A stretch of 64,000 nt of DNA, from NCBI GenBank assembly GCA_963765285.1, contig CAVXVR010000007.1, forward strand, positions 62,001 through 126,000, given 5' to 3'. Within the stretch, counting starts at the first letter, position 1. Every line of letters starts with the position of its first letter. Shown piece by piece: positions 43,983 to 53,347 of this stretch. The notes under the pieces are model-generated. The model saw only the letters and a list, made by a program, of their open reading frames with translations, was not told the DNA's origin and did not search any database. The DNA comes from CAVWZH01 sp963765285. Lineage in GTDB: Bacteria; Acidobacteriota; Terriglobia; Terriglobales; Acidobacteriaceae. Made by a program: the position numbers and the translations under genes.

Positions 43983-44705
43983 ATGTCCACTTTGCCCCTT
44001 CCCATCGCCGCTTTCCTGGCCGGGTTGATCTCGTTCCTCTCGCCCTGCGTGTTGCCGCTGGTTCCGGGGTATGTTTCCTTGATTTCCGGGGCGGGAGTTG
44101 AGGAACTGAAGGCCCAGGAATCTCATCTGTTTCGCAAAGTGCTGTTGAATTCCATCGGCTTTGTGCTGGGGTTCAGCGTTGTGTTCATCACGCTGGGCGC
44201 GATCTCGACCGAAGTGGGGCAAATGCTGGCCCGCTACAAATCAGTGCTGGCGCAAGTCGCGGGCGTCGTCATTATTCTGTTCGGCTTGCACCTGACCGGG
44301 GTTTTCAAAATCAAAGCCTTATACACCGATGCGCGGCTGCACAGTGTAAAAGGTGGAAGCACGCCCATCGGTTCGTTCCTCATCGGCTTTGCTTTTGCTT
44401 TCGGCTGGACGCCCTGCGTAGGGCCGATCCTGGCCATCATTCTGGGTTTTGCGGCAGCCCAGGATTCGGTGATGAAAGGCATTTTTCTGCTGGCAATTTA
44501 CTCGCTCGGGCTAGCCGTGCCATTTCTCTTGACCGGACTTGGCATCGGGCGCTTTCTCAAGTTCTATAGCCGGTTCCGATCCCACATGCACGCTCTGGAA
44601 GTCGCCAGCGGTGCATTAATGATCGCGCTGGGCGTGCTGCTGGTGCTCGGCCGCTTCACCATCATTTCCAACTATTTGTCATTCTTAAACCGATTTGCCT
44701 TGTGA
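43983..44705 (+). CDS. ccdA: cytochrome c biogenesis / thiol-disulfide membrane protein CcdA
   Basis: 240 residues, six membrane segments. The first (AAFLAGLISFLSPCVLPLVPGYVSLISG) carries one active cysteine in SPCVLP and the fourth (FGWTPCVGPILAIILG) the other in TPCVGP; this cysteine pair carries electrons across the inner membrane. The product passes reducing power from thioredoxin to periplasmic partners, here most likely the TlpA and DsbD-alpha-like proteins encoded directly downstream. Confidence 0.93.
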   Translation: MSTLPLPIAAFLAGLISFLSPCVLPLVPGYVSLISGAGVEELKAQESHLFRKVLLNSIGFVLGFSVVFITLGAISTEVGQMLARYKSVLAQVAGVVIILFGLHLTGVFKIKALYTDARLHSVKGGSTPIGSFLIGFAFAFGWTPCVGPILAIILGFAAAQDSVMKGIFLLAIYSLGLAVPFLLTGLGIGRFLKFYSRFRSHMHALEVASGALMIALGVLLVLGRFTIISNYLSFLNRFAL

Positions 44706-44717
44706 CGGAGCTCTTTT

Positions 44718-45272
44718 GTGAAACGTGATCCGGTTGTTCTGCTTGTGGTGGCCATGGTGGTTGCCGTCATGCTGGTGGTTGCAGTTCATATCACGCGGCG
44801 CAATGCCGGCCAGCCTTCGGCTTCGGCAAACCTGAAAGGCCAGCTTGCGCCCGACTTCACTTTGCAATCGCTCGACGGCAAGCCGGTCCGCCTTTCCGAT
44901 TTCCGCGGCAAAGCCGTGCTGCTCAACTTCTGGGCGACGTGGTGCCAGCCCTGCAAAATCGAGATGCCCTGGTTCGTGGATCTGCAGAAACAATATGGTC
45001 CCCAGGGATTCCAGGTTTTAGGCGTAGCCATGGATGACGCCAGTCCTGAAGACATCGGCAAATTCGCCAAGACCATGGGCGTCAACTACCCGGTGCTGAT
45101 CGGCAAGGAGAGCGTGGGCGACGACTACGGCGGGGTTCAGTTTCTTCCCGCCACCTTCTTCATAGCCCGCGATGGCAAAGTGATTGATAAGGTATTCGGC
45201 CTGAAAGGCCGGGGCGAAATCGAAGACACCATCAAGAAAGCCCTTGCCGAAGGCCCGGTGGCGACGAAATAA
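44718..45272 (+). CDS. TlpA/ResA-type periplasmic thioredoxin
   Basis: 184 residues from a GTG at 44718. A membrane anchor (VVLLVVAMVVAVMLVVAVHI) precedes a thioredoxin fold with the redox motif WATWCQPCKIEMP and cis-proline region FLPATFFIARDGK. Such proteins reduce cytochrome c or other periplasmic disulfides. It is 12 bp after ccdA and overlaps the next gene (TAATG), so the three are one unit. Confidence 0.92.
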   Translation: MKRDPVVLLVVAMVVAVMLVVAVHITRRNAGQPSASANLKGQLAPDFTLQSLDGKPVRLSDFRGKAVLLNFWATWCQPCKIEMPWFVDLQKQYGPQGFQVLGVAMDDASPEDIGKFAKTMGVNYPVLIGKESVGDDYGGVQFLPATFFIARDGKVIDKVFGLKGRGEIEDTIKKALAEGPVATK

Positions 45273-46009
45273 TGCGCGAAGAAAGAAAAGCCCGCAAGCG
45301 AACTGCCCAAATGAAGCCTGGCAATGATCACGTGGGGGCGGGCGCCTCGCCCGCCCGTGCCGAGCGAAGCTCGGCTTTCCCTGGGAGCAAATCATTACTG
45401 CGTGGCACAATTTTTCTCTCCGGCTGCCGGGCCGTTGCCGCCCCGCTATTCGCCAGCCTGTTTCTCGCGATCCTTCTTCCGGCCGTCATGCCACGCCCAC
45501 TCCCCGCCCAGGATCTCGACCAGGACATTTCCGGCCGCAAAGCCCCATCCATCACGCTGTTCCCGCCGGGCATCACCACGGTGACTCGCAGCAAGCAGGG
45601 CAAGGTTGTGCTGCGCTTCCGCGTGAACGCCGGGTTTCACGTCAACTCCAACACGCCAAAGTCGGAATTTCTCATACCCACGGTTCTCAAACTCGACGCC
45701 CCCACCGACATCGCCGTCGGGAAAATCACCTACCCTGCCGGCGAAGAGATGAGCTTCCCTTTTTCTCCCGACGAAAAACTCAGTGTCTACACCGGAGAAT
45801 TTCCCGTCAGCATCGTCATCCATCCCCTGGCGAGCGTTGTGCCCGGCAAATACATGCTGCGCGGCGAACTGAAATACCAGGCCTGCGACAATGCTGCCTG
45901 CTACCCTCCCAAGAAATTGCCCGTGGAATTTGAAGTGAAAGTGGTGAAGGCCCCGCCGCAGCCCTCGAACCGTCCCAATCCAGCGCAGAGCCCGCACGTG
46001 CATGGATAG
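45272..46009 (+). CDS. DsbD alpha-domain-like protein with repeat-derived N-terminal extension
   Basis: 245 residues. The mature part (about residue 80 on) is the N-terminal DsbD fold: GKVVLRFRVNAGFHVNSNTP, TYPAGEEMSFPFSPDEKLSVY and the reactive pair in YQACDNAACYPPKKLPVEFEV. With CcdA and TlpA it makes up the parts of DsbD as separate proteins. The export signal (RAVAAPLFASLFLAILLPAVM) starts unusually late, near residue 50. The segment before it contains a REP-like palindrome (45336-45356) read as GAGASPARAERSS. The start is fixed by TAATG coupling to tlpA; a later real start cannot be excluded. Confidence 0.82.
   Translation: MREERKARKRTAQMKPGNDHVGAGASPARAERSSAFPGSKSLLRGTIFLSGCRAVAAPLFASLFLAILLPAVMPRPLPAQDLDQDISGRKAPSITLFPPGITTVTRSKQGKVVLRFRVNAGFHVNSNTPKSEFLIPTVLKLDAPTDIAVGKITYPAGEEMSFPFSPDEKLSVYTGEFPVSIVIHPLASVVPGKYMLRGELKYQACDNAACYPPKKLPVEFEVKVVKAPPQPSNRPNPAQSPHVHG
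45336..45356. repeat. REP-like palindrome inside the DsbD-alpha-like gene
   Basis: GGGCGGGC-GCCTC-GCCCGCCC, preceded by GTG and with the same loop as the copies at 36811 and 37631. It is translated in frame. Confidence 0.78.
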
Positions 46010-46041
46010 GCATGAGCAATCTCTAAAGCGGAAAACTGAGA

Positions 46042-46737
46042 TCAGCTGACGATGAATGCCGACCCGTAGCGATCGAGCATCGCGACTTCGCTGACCGGGC
46101 GACGTTTGACCGGGCCGAACTTTCTAGCTGGATAACCAATGGGCATGAGCGCGAACGTTCTCACATTCGCGGGTAGATTTAAGACCGCCTTGATCTCATC
46201 TTCGGCAATCGTGTGGTTCGTGGTCACGACCGTTCCCAGCCCCAATGTGCGGCAAGCCAGCACAATGTTTTGGATAGCGGGATAAATGCTGGCGCCGGCG
46301 GTCCAGGGGCGCGCGGCTCGCATGGCTGCGGCGACGTCCGACGGAATCTCCGCGGGAAGGTCGAGAGGGTCGAGCCGGAGGCAGGGAATCAGCAGCACGG
46401 GTGCATCCGCCATGTGCTCGTAAAGATGCAGGCCACTTTTCATCATCCGATCGTGTTGCGCCTGTGAAATGTGGTCGGGCCGCCGCTGGTGTTCGTAGCG
46501 CTTCCCAACCCACTGGCTCACGCTGCGATAGATCGCGCCAATGCGGCGCCGCTGCGGCTCGTCACGCACGACCATGAAAAGCCAGTTCTGCGCGTTGCCG
46601 GCGTTGGGGGCTTGCGTGGCTGCTTCGAGAATGCGGGCAATGAGTTGCGGCGGAATGGGATCGGGCTTGAGCCAGCGCATCGCCCGCGCCGAGTACATTG
46701 CTTCAAATAGGCCGATTTCATCCTGGTTGACAGTCAT
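46042..46737 (-). CDS. nitroreductase-family flavoprotein
   Basis: 231 residues. The FMN-binding start ARAMRWLKPDPIPPQLIARILEAATQAPNAGNAQNWLFMVV and the late IQNIVLACRTLGLGTVVTTNH, LMPIGYPARKFGPVKRRPVSEV are typical of oxygen-insensitive nitroreductases. These dimeric enzymes use NAD(P)H to reduce nitro compounds, quinones or other small molecules; the true substrate is not evident. It stands alone, convergent with the DsbD-alpha gene. Confidence 0.88.
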   Translation of the reverse strand: MTVNQDEIGLFEAMYSARAMRWLKPDPIPPQLIARILEAATQAPNAGNAQNWLFMVVRDEPQRRRIGAIYRSVSQWVGKRYEHQRRPDHISQAQHDRMMKSGLHLYEHMADAPVLLIPCLRLDPLDLPAEIPSDVAAAMRAARPWTAGASIYPAIQNIVLACRTLGLGTVVTTNHTIAEDEIKAVLNLPANVRTFALMPIGYPARKFGPVKRRPVSEVAMLDRYGSAFIVS

Positions 46738-46764
46738 GTTGGTCGTGTTTCCCCGCCGGTTCTT

Positions 46765-48497
<1,733 letters not shown>

Positions 48498-48742
48498 ACG
48501 TCGTTAGTCGCTATAAAACATGCTAGCACGGCGAGCGAACACGTAGCGGCGCGCACCCTCGCCCGCCGGGCCAGCCATTCTGTAGCCGCGAGGCGGCGCG
48601 AGAATACAGCCCAAGGCGCGAGCCTTGGGTAAGAATGAGAGACGACCAAGCTCCGAAGGGGCGAAAGAATTGACCGTCTCGAAGCCCCGAGCGAAGTCGA
48701 GGGTAGTCGAAGGGGACCTAGCGCGGATCGCACTGCGAAAGC
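48498..48742. repeat. repeat-filled gap between glnS and the GH27 gene
   Basis: A mosaic of short palindromic words: CCAAGGCGCGAGCCTTGG (48612-48629, a perfect hairpin arm pair), GGCGAAAGAAT, and a segment near 48676-48716 with CTCGAAGCCCCGAGC and GAAGTCGAGG. These resemble elements scattered between acidobacterial genes. No gene or promoter stands out. Confidence 0.55.
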
Positions 48743-50110
48743 TCACTTCTCAACCCTGTACAGCACAGAAGCGTGTGGCGCCAGTTTGACTGTCAGCTCT
48801 TTCGCAGCCTTGAGGTCCTTGCCCTCCCACAGATCACGAGCCTTGTACTTCGCCGCTGGCAGTTCGAGACCCTCCCATTTGTAGCGAATCGTTTGTTCGC
48901 TATCTCCAAGGTTGAACACTGCGAGATAGTAGCCCTCGCCGCTTTCCGGGCGCGCCACCCAAAGCGCAACCGTGTCCGAGGTAATGACCGCATGATTGTC
49001 GTGCGAATGCTGATCCACCGCGATCACTTCCGGATTAGTCAATAGCGACGTCGTCCACTCGTCAGCCGAAAGTAAATCTCCTCCCATGATCAGCGGCGAG
49101 CGGAAAATGGACCACAGCGTCATCATGGTGCGCTGCTCGTCTTTGGTGAGCAGGGTGTTTCGCGGCTCGCCCGCTCCCGGACTCGGGCCCAACCGTCCAA
49201 GAGGCAACATGTCCGCATCGGGCCAGTTGCCGCGGCCCACATACGGAGCCCATCTGGCCGTGGTCGCGAACTGCCGGTAGAGGCTCTGCGACCAGTCGTG
49301 GTCTTTCCACGGACCCCAGTGGTCCCAGAAGTCATCGCAGATGCGCCACATCTCGGCGTTCTTGGCGACTTCATCCGCGTGATCGAGCGACGTGGGGCCC
49401 GGCGAAAGACTCAGAACCATCCCGCGCCCGGATTTCTTGATCGCGTCATGCAGCATCCGAATCTCATCGGCCTTATACGGATGGGCTGCGATGCAGTCGG
49501 CCTTGATGAAGTCCACTCCCCAGCTGGCGTAGAGCTTGGCGATGGAGTCGTAGTAAGCCTGCCCGGCCTCGTTGTTCCTCACTCCCCAGTTGTAAGTGTT
49601 CCAGGGACAGGGGTCGGACTGATCGGCGGCATCCGCGGCGTGATACGGGGAATCGGCGATCGGCACATTCTTCGCTACGGCTTCACGCGGAATGCCCCGG
49701 ATTATATGAATGCCGAACTTCAAGCCGAGCGAGTGAACGTAGTCCGCAAGCGGTTTGAATCCGGCGTCATCGGCAGCCGAGGGATAGCGCGTAGCCACGG
49801 GAACGAACCGCCCATTGCTGTCGAGCAGGAATATGGAATCTTTGGAATCCTCCTCCACATTCTGCACGTACCAGCCGTCATCGTTGACCACGTATTGCCA
49901 CCCGTGGGATTTGAGGTGCGCCGCCATCCAATCAGCGGTGGCCCTGAACTGCGACTCTGTGATCATCCGGCCATAGGAGTCCCAACTGTTCCAACCCATC
50001 GGCGGAGTGGGAGCGAGGGAAGCGTCGCCGGCGAACGCGGGCAGAAACGAGAATAAGGCAAAGACAATTACGGCAACAACGTGGAAACGCCATGCGGATG
50101 CAATTCTCAT
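48743..50110 (-). CDS. secreted alpha-galactosidase, glycoside hydrolase family 27
   Basis: 455 residues from ATG 50110, set by GGGAGG seven bases before. A signal peptide (VVAVIVFALFSFLPAFAG) is followed by the GH27 barrel: TPPMGWNSWDSYGRMI, QYVVNDDGWYV, FIKADCIAAHPYKADEIRML with the nucleophile Asp, EMWRICDDFWDHWG with the acid/base Asp, and RSPLIMGGDLL. The end is a beta-sandwich domain. It releases alpha-galactose from plant or microbial sugars outside the cytoplasm. Divergent from the ABC permease pair, with no sugar regulator nearby. Confidence 0.93.
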   Translation of the reverse strand: MRIASAWRFHVVAVIVFALFSFLPAFAGDASLAPTPPMGWNSWDSYGRMITESQFRATADWMAAHLKSHGWQYVVNDDGWYVQNVEEDSKDSIFLLDSNGRFVPVATRYPSAADDAGFKPLADYVHSLGLKFGIHIIRGIPREAVAKNVPIADSPYHAADAADQSDPCPWNTYNWGVRNNEAGQAYYDSIAKLYASWGVDFIKADCIAAHPYKADEIRMLHDAIKKSGRGMVLSLSPGPTSLDHADEVAKNAEMWRICDDFWDHWGPWKDHDWSQSLYRQFATTARWAPYVGRGNWPDADMLPLGRLGPSPGAGEPRNTLLTKDEQRTMMTLWSIFRSPLIMGGDLLSADEWTTSLLTNPEVIAVDQHSHDNHAVITSDTVALWVARPESGEGYYLAVFNLGDSEQTIRYKWEGLELPAAKYKARDLWEGKDLKAAKELTVKLAPHASVLYRVEK

Positions 50111-50217
50111 CGGACCTCCCAGCCACCAAGAATCAAACTGTACCACTGGCAAGGAGTTGTGAAGGAGATCGCGCCGTCTGCGCGACTTGGTAGCATAATC
50201 GAAAGAGCTTTGCCCTC

Positions 50218-51438
50218 ATGTTTGCTGTCCGCGACAATCTCGCCCAATGTTTCACCGCCTTGCGCGCGCACAAGCTGCGCGCTTCCCTCACCATGCTCGG
50301 GCTGACCATGGGTGTGGCTACTCTCATTACGGTGATGACCATCGTGCAGGGTGCAAACCAGTATGTGGAGCAGAAGATTGCCAATCTCGGAACCAACGTC
50401 TTTCAGATCGCGCGCACGCCCTTCGCCGTCACCGACTTTACCATCGTTATCAAGGCTCTGAAGTTCAAGAAGATCGAACTGGATGACATGCGCGCCATCG
50501 CTGACAAATGCGAAGCCTGCGGGGAGGTCGGTGCCGGTGCGAGTACCACCGTCCGCGCACGTTACGGCAACAAAGAGGTGCAGGACGTGAACCTGGCCGG
50601 CCAAACCGCGAGCATGGCAGACATCGACACTCGCACCGTCGAACTCGGGCGCTACTTCACTCCCTCAGAGGCTGAACACAGGGCCAATGTCTGCCTGATC
50701 GGCGACACGCTGGTACAGCAGTTATTTGCTGGTGTAGGCCCGATCGGCAAGACCCTTCGCGTTGGCAACGAGGAGTTCACCGTAGTCGGCACTATGGAAA
50801 AAATCGGCAGCGTGCTGGGCCAGGACCAGGACAACTTCGTAATGATCCCGCTGCCGGTTTTCTTGAGCATGCAAGGCGCACACACCAGCCTCACGATCAA
50901 CGTCAAGACGACCACAGAGAACTTCGAGAAGGCGCAGGACCAGGCGCAACTCATCTTGCGCGCCCGCCGCCACCTCACCACCGAAATGGATAACGACTTT
51001 TTTATCGGCACGAAAGAAAGCTACATGGCCCTGTGGCGCAGCATCAGTTCGGCCTTTTTTGCCGTGTTCATTATGGTGAGCACCATCTCGGTGGTGATCG
51101 GTGGCATCGTCATCATGAATGTCATGCTGGTCAGCGTGACCGCCCGGCGGAGAGAGATCGGCGTGCGGAGAGCGGTGGGCGCAACCAAGAACGACATCCT
51201 GCGGCAGTTTGTGGCCGAGAGCGTCCTGCAGTGCATCGCCGGAGGACTGGTCGGCATCACCCTCGGATTTCTGATCGCGCTTGCCCTGCGCACCTATACC
51301 CCCTTCCCGGCTTCTGTGCAGACCTGGGTAGCGGTGCTGGGAGTTTTCCTGAGTTCCGGCGTCGGTTTATTTTTCGGAATTTATCCTGCGTTGCGCGCCT
51401 CGCGCCTGGATCCGATCGTCGCCTTGAGGTCTGAATAA
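50218..51438 (+). CDS. FtsX/MacB-type ABC transporter permease (first of two)
   Basis: 406 residues. One membrane helix near the start (KLRASLTMLGLTMGVATLITVMTIVQ), a ~230-residue MacB-type extracytoplasmic domain, then three helices from residue ~275 with VVIGGIVIMNVMLVSVTARRREIGVRRAVGATKNDIL, the FtsX signature. Such permeases pair with a separate ATPase in lipoprotein, peptide or antibiotic export. No ATPase or adaptor gene is adjacent. Confidence 0.9.
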   Translation: MFAVRDNLAQCFTALRAHKLRASLTMLGLTMGVATLITVMTIVQGANQYVEQKIANLGTNVFQIARTPFAVTDFTIVIKALKFKKIELDDMRAIADKCEACGEVGAGASTTVRARYGNKEVQDVNLAGQTASMADIDTRTVELGRYFTPSEAEHRANVCLIGDTLVQQLFAGVGPIGKTLRVGNEEFTVVGTMEKIGSVLGQDQDNFVMIPLPVFLSMQGAHTSLTINVKTTTENFEKAQDQAQLILRARRHLTTEMDNDFFIGTKESYMALWRSISSAFFAVFIMVSTISVVIGGIVIMNVMLVSVTARRREIGVRRAVGATKNDILRQFVAESVLQCIAGGLVGITLGFLIALALRTYTPFPASVQTWVAVLGVFLSSGVGLFFGIYPALRASRLDPIVALRSE

Positions 51439-51451
51439 TGAGGTCTGAGTG

Positions 51452-52717
51452 ATGGCGATCATGACGGCTTCTCAAGCGCGGGAAAACCTGCTTGCGGCGC
51501 TCGAAATGCTGCGTTCCAGCAAGGTGCGCTCCGCCTTGACGGTGCTCGGCATCGTCATCGGCGTTTCGTCGGTGATCTCCATGGCGGCGATCATTCAGGG
51601 CCTGAACAAATTCGTGCAGGACAAAGTGGAATCCCTGGGATCGCGTACCTACTTCATCACCCGATTTCCCGTGGGCACAGATCCCTCCCGCTGGCCGGAA
51701 CGGATTCGGACCCGCAGATATTTTGCGTACAATTACGCTGGTTTCATCCGTGAAGCCGCTCCCGATGTGCAGATCGTGACCACCATCGGCACGCGCGGCT
51801 ATTTCTTGGGCGACAGCAACCTGATTACCAACGGGGACCGCAGCGTCGAGAAGGTCATCCTGCGCGGAACGGAGCCGCAGTACACCGAGGCAATTCCGTT
51901 GTTCAGCGTCGCCCGCGGCCGCTTCATCAGCGCCTTCGATCAGGAACATGCCCGCGCCGTCGTGGTGCTGGGCGCGGCCATCAGCGAATCGCTCTTCCCC
52001 TACACTGACGCCGTTGGCAAAACCGTCCGCATCAACGGCCTGCCTTACGACGTCATCGGCGTTTTTGAGCATGACCCAGGCCTGTTCATTGGTCCCGGGG
52101 TCGACGTGTTCGCCATTATTCCGCTCAGCGATTTTAGAAAGCGATACCCGCAAAACAAGGAGTTGATCATCACCTTCACCGTTCCGAAGAATGTGAATGT
52201 CGGCACCGCGCAGGACGAAGTCATTCAGGCGATGCGCCGCCTGCGCCACCTCTCGGGCAGCCAGGAAAATGATTTCGAGTTGAGTTCGCCCGACTTTCTC
52301 AGCAATCTGTGGAACCAGCTCACGGGCGCGCTGGTGATTCTCACCAGCGTGATCAGTTCGGTGGGACTGTTAGTTGGTGGCATCGGCGTCATGAACATCA
52401 TGCTGATTTCCGTGACCGAACGTACCCAGGAAATCGGAGTGCGCAAAGCTATCGGCGCCCGCCGCGCCGACGTCCGGCTGCAGTTCTTGCTCGAAGCGGT
52501 AGTGGTCACCATGGTCGGCGGCACCATAGGCATTCTGATCGGTGCGGGCGTATCCACGCTGGTGCGCACCCTCGTGCCGTCGATTCCGGCAACCCTGTCG
52601 TATCTCTGGGTGTCGATTGGCTTCGCGATGTCCGTCGGCGTGGGCGTTTTCTTCGGCTATTATCCCGCCAACCTGGCGGCGAATCTGGATCCCATTGTGT
52701 GTTTGCGGTATGAGTAG
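51452..52717 (+). CDS. FtsX/MacB-type ABC transporter permease (second of two)
   Basis: 421 residues from ATG 51452 behind GAGGTCTGAG, 13 bp after the first permease. The architecture is the same: KVRSALTVLGIVIGVSSVISMAAII, an extracytoplasmic domain of ~250 residues and the final LLVGGIGVMNIMLISVTERTQEIGVRKAIGARRADV. Sequence differs enough from its neighbour that an old duplication is likely, giving a heterodimer. The ATPase must be encoded elsewhere. Confidence 0.9.
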   Translation: MAIMTASQARENLLAALEMLRSSKVRSALTVLGIVIGVSSVISMAAIIQGLNKFVQDKVESLGSRTYFITRFPVGTDPSRWPERIRTRRYFAYNYAGFIREAAPDVQIVTTIGTRGYFLGDSNLITNGDRSVEKVILRGTEPQYTEAIPLFSVARGRFISAFDQEHARAVVVLGAAISESLFPYTDAVGKTVRINGLPYDVIGVFEHDPGLFIGPGVDVFAIIPLSDFRKRYPQNKELIITFTVPKNVNVGTAQDEVIQAMRRLRHLSGSQENDFELSSPDFLSNLWNQLTGALVILTSVISSVGLLVGGIGVMNIMLISVTERTQEIGVRKAIGARRADVRLQFLLEAVVVTMVGGTIGILIGAGVSTLVRTLVPSIPATLSYLWVSIGFAMSVGVGVFFGYYPANLAANLDPIVCLRYE

Positions 52718-52766
52718 AGGGCGTCAGGGTTTGGTTTTCCTGGCGCTCCGGATCCCTACCCCTAGC

Positions 52767-52818
52767 GGCGTCATCCCGAGCACAGCCGCTTTTAGGCGGA
52801 GCGAGGGATCTCGCGCGC
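52767..52818. repeat. 52-bp dispersed repeat, copy 2 (reverse orientation)
   Basis: GGCGTCATCCCGAG at one end and GATCTCGCGCGC at the other, the reverse of the copy at 5922-5975. It lies just before the XRE gene and may separate it from the permease operon. Confidence 0.75.
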
Positions 52819-52861
52819 AGACACATTATCCTAGAAGTGGGATAACTGACGGGGGCGCGTT

Positions 52862-53218
52862 ATGGCAAACGGCCGAATTAGTGAGGCAGTAGTACCAAGT
52901 TTCGGGAATCTGTTTGCCGATCTTGGACTGCATGATGCGGATGCGAAGAAGACGAAAGTGCGGCTTGCTGTCGCCATCAAGCAGATAGCTCAGTCCCGCC
53001 GCCTCTCGCAAATCGCTGCGGGGCGCCTGCTGGGCATCAACCAGCCGAAAATTTTTGCCCTCGTGAATTACCGCCTGGATGGATTTTCAGTCGAGCGGCT
53101 GATGCACTTCCTCAATGCCCTGGACCGAGATGTAGAAATCGTGATCCGCAAAAAACCTCGGTCGCGCAGGGCCGCGAGGATCGTGGTGACGGAAGCACAG
53201 ATGCAAAGCGCGTTCTAG
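52862..53218 (+). CDS. XRE-family helix-turn-helix protein (HigA-like orphan)
   Basis: 118 residues. The helix-turn-helix is in KVRLAVAIKQIAQSRRLSQIAAGRLLGINQPKIFALVNYR, then GFSVERLMHFLNALDRDVEIVIRKK, typical of the antitoxins that pair with HigB/RelE-like (phage Gp49) toxins. Those toxin genes normally lie just upstream, where here only a repeat is found. It may be an orphan antitoxin or a stand-alone regulator. Confidence 0.78.
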   Translation: MANGRISEAVVPSFGNLFADLGLHDADAKKTKVRLAVAIKQIAQSRRLSQIAAGRLLGINQPKIFALVNYRLDGFSVERLMHFLNALDRDVEIVIRKKPRSRRAARIVVTEAQMQSAF

Positions 53219-53347
53219 CCATAGAGACTCTGGGCGACGGCTCCTCAAAGTAACGTTGACTGGCTGACGCTGGCCTCCGAAAATTGCGGTTGAAGCTGGA
53301 CAGGGTAGCGTGCGCCGGGCCTGAAACCGCCCGGTCTGTTTTTGGTA

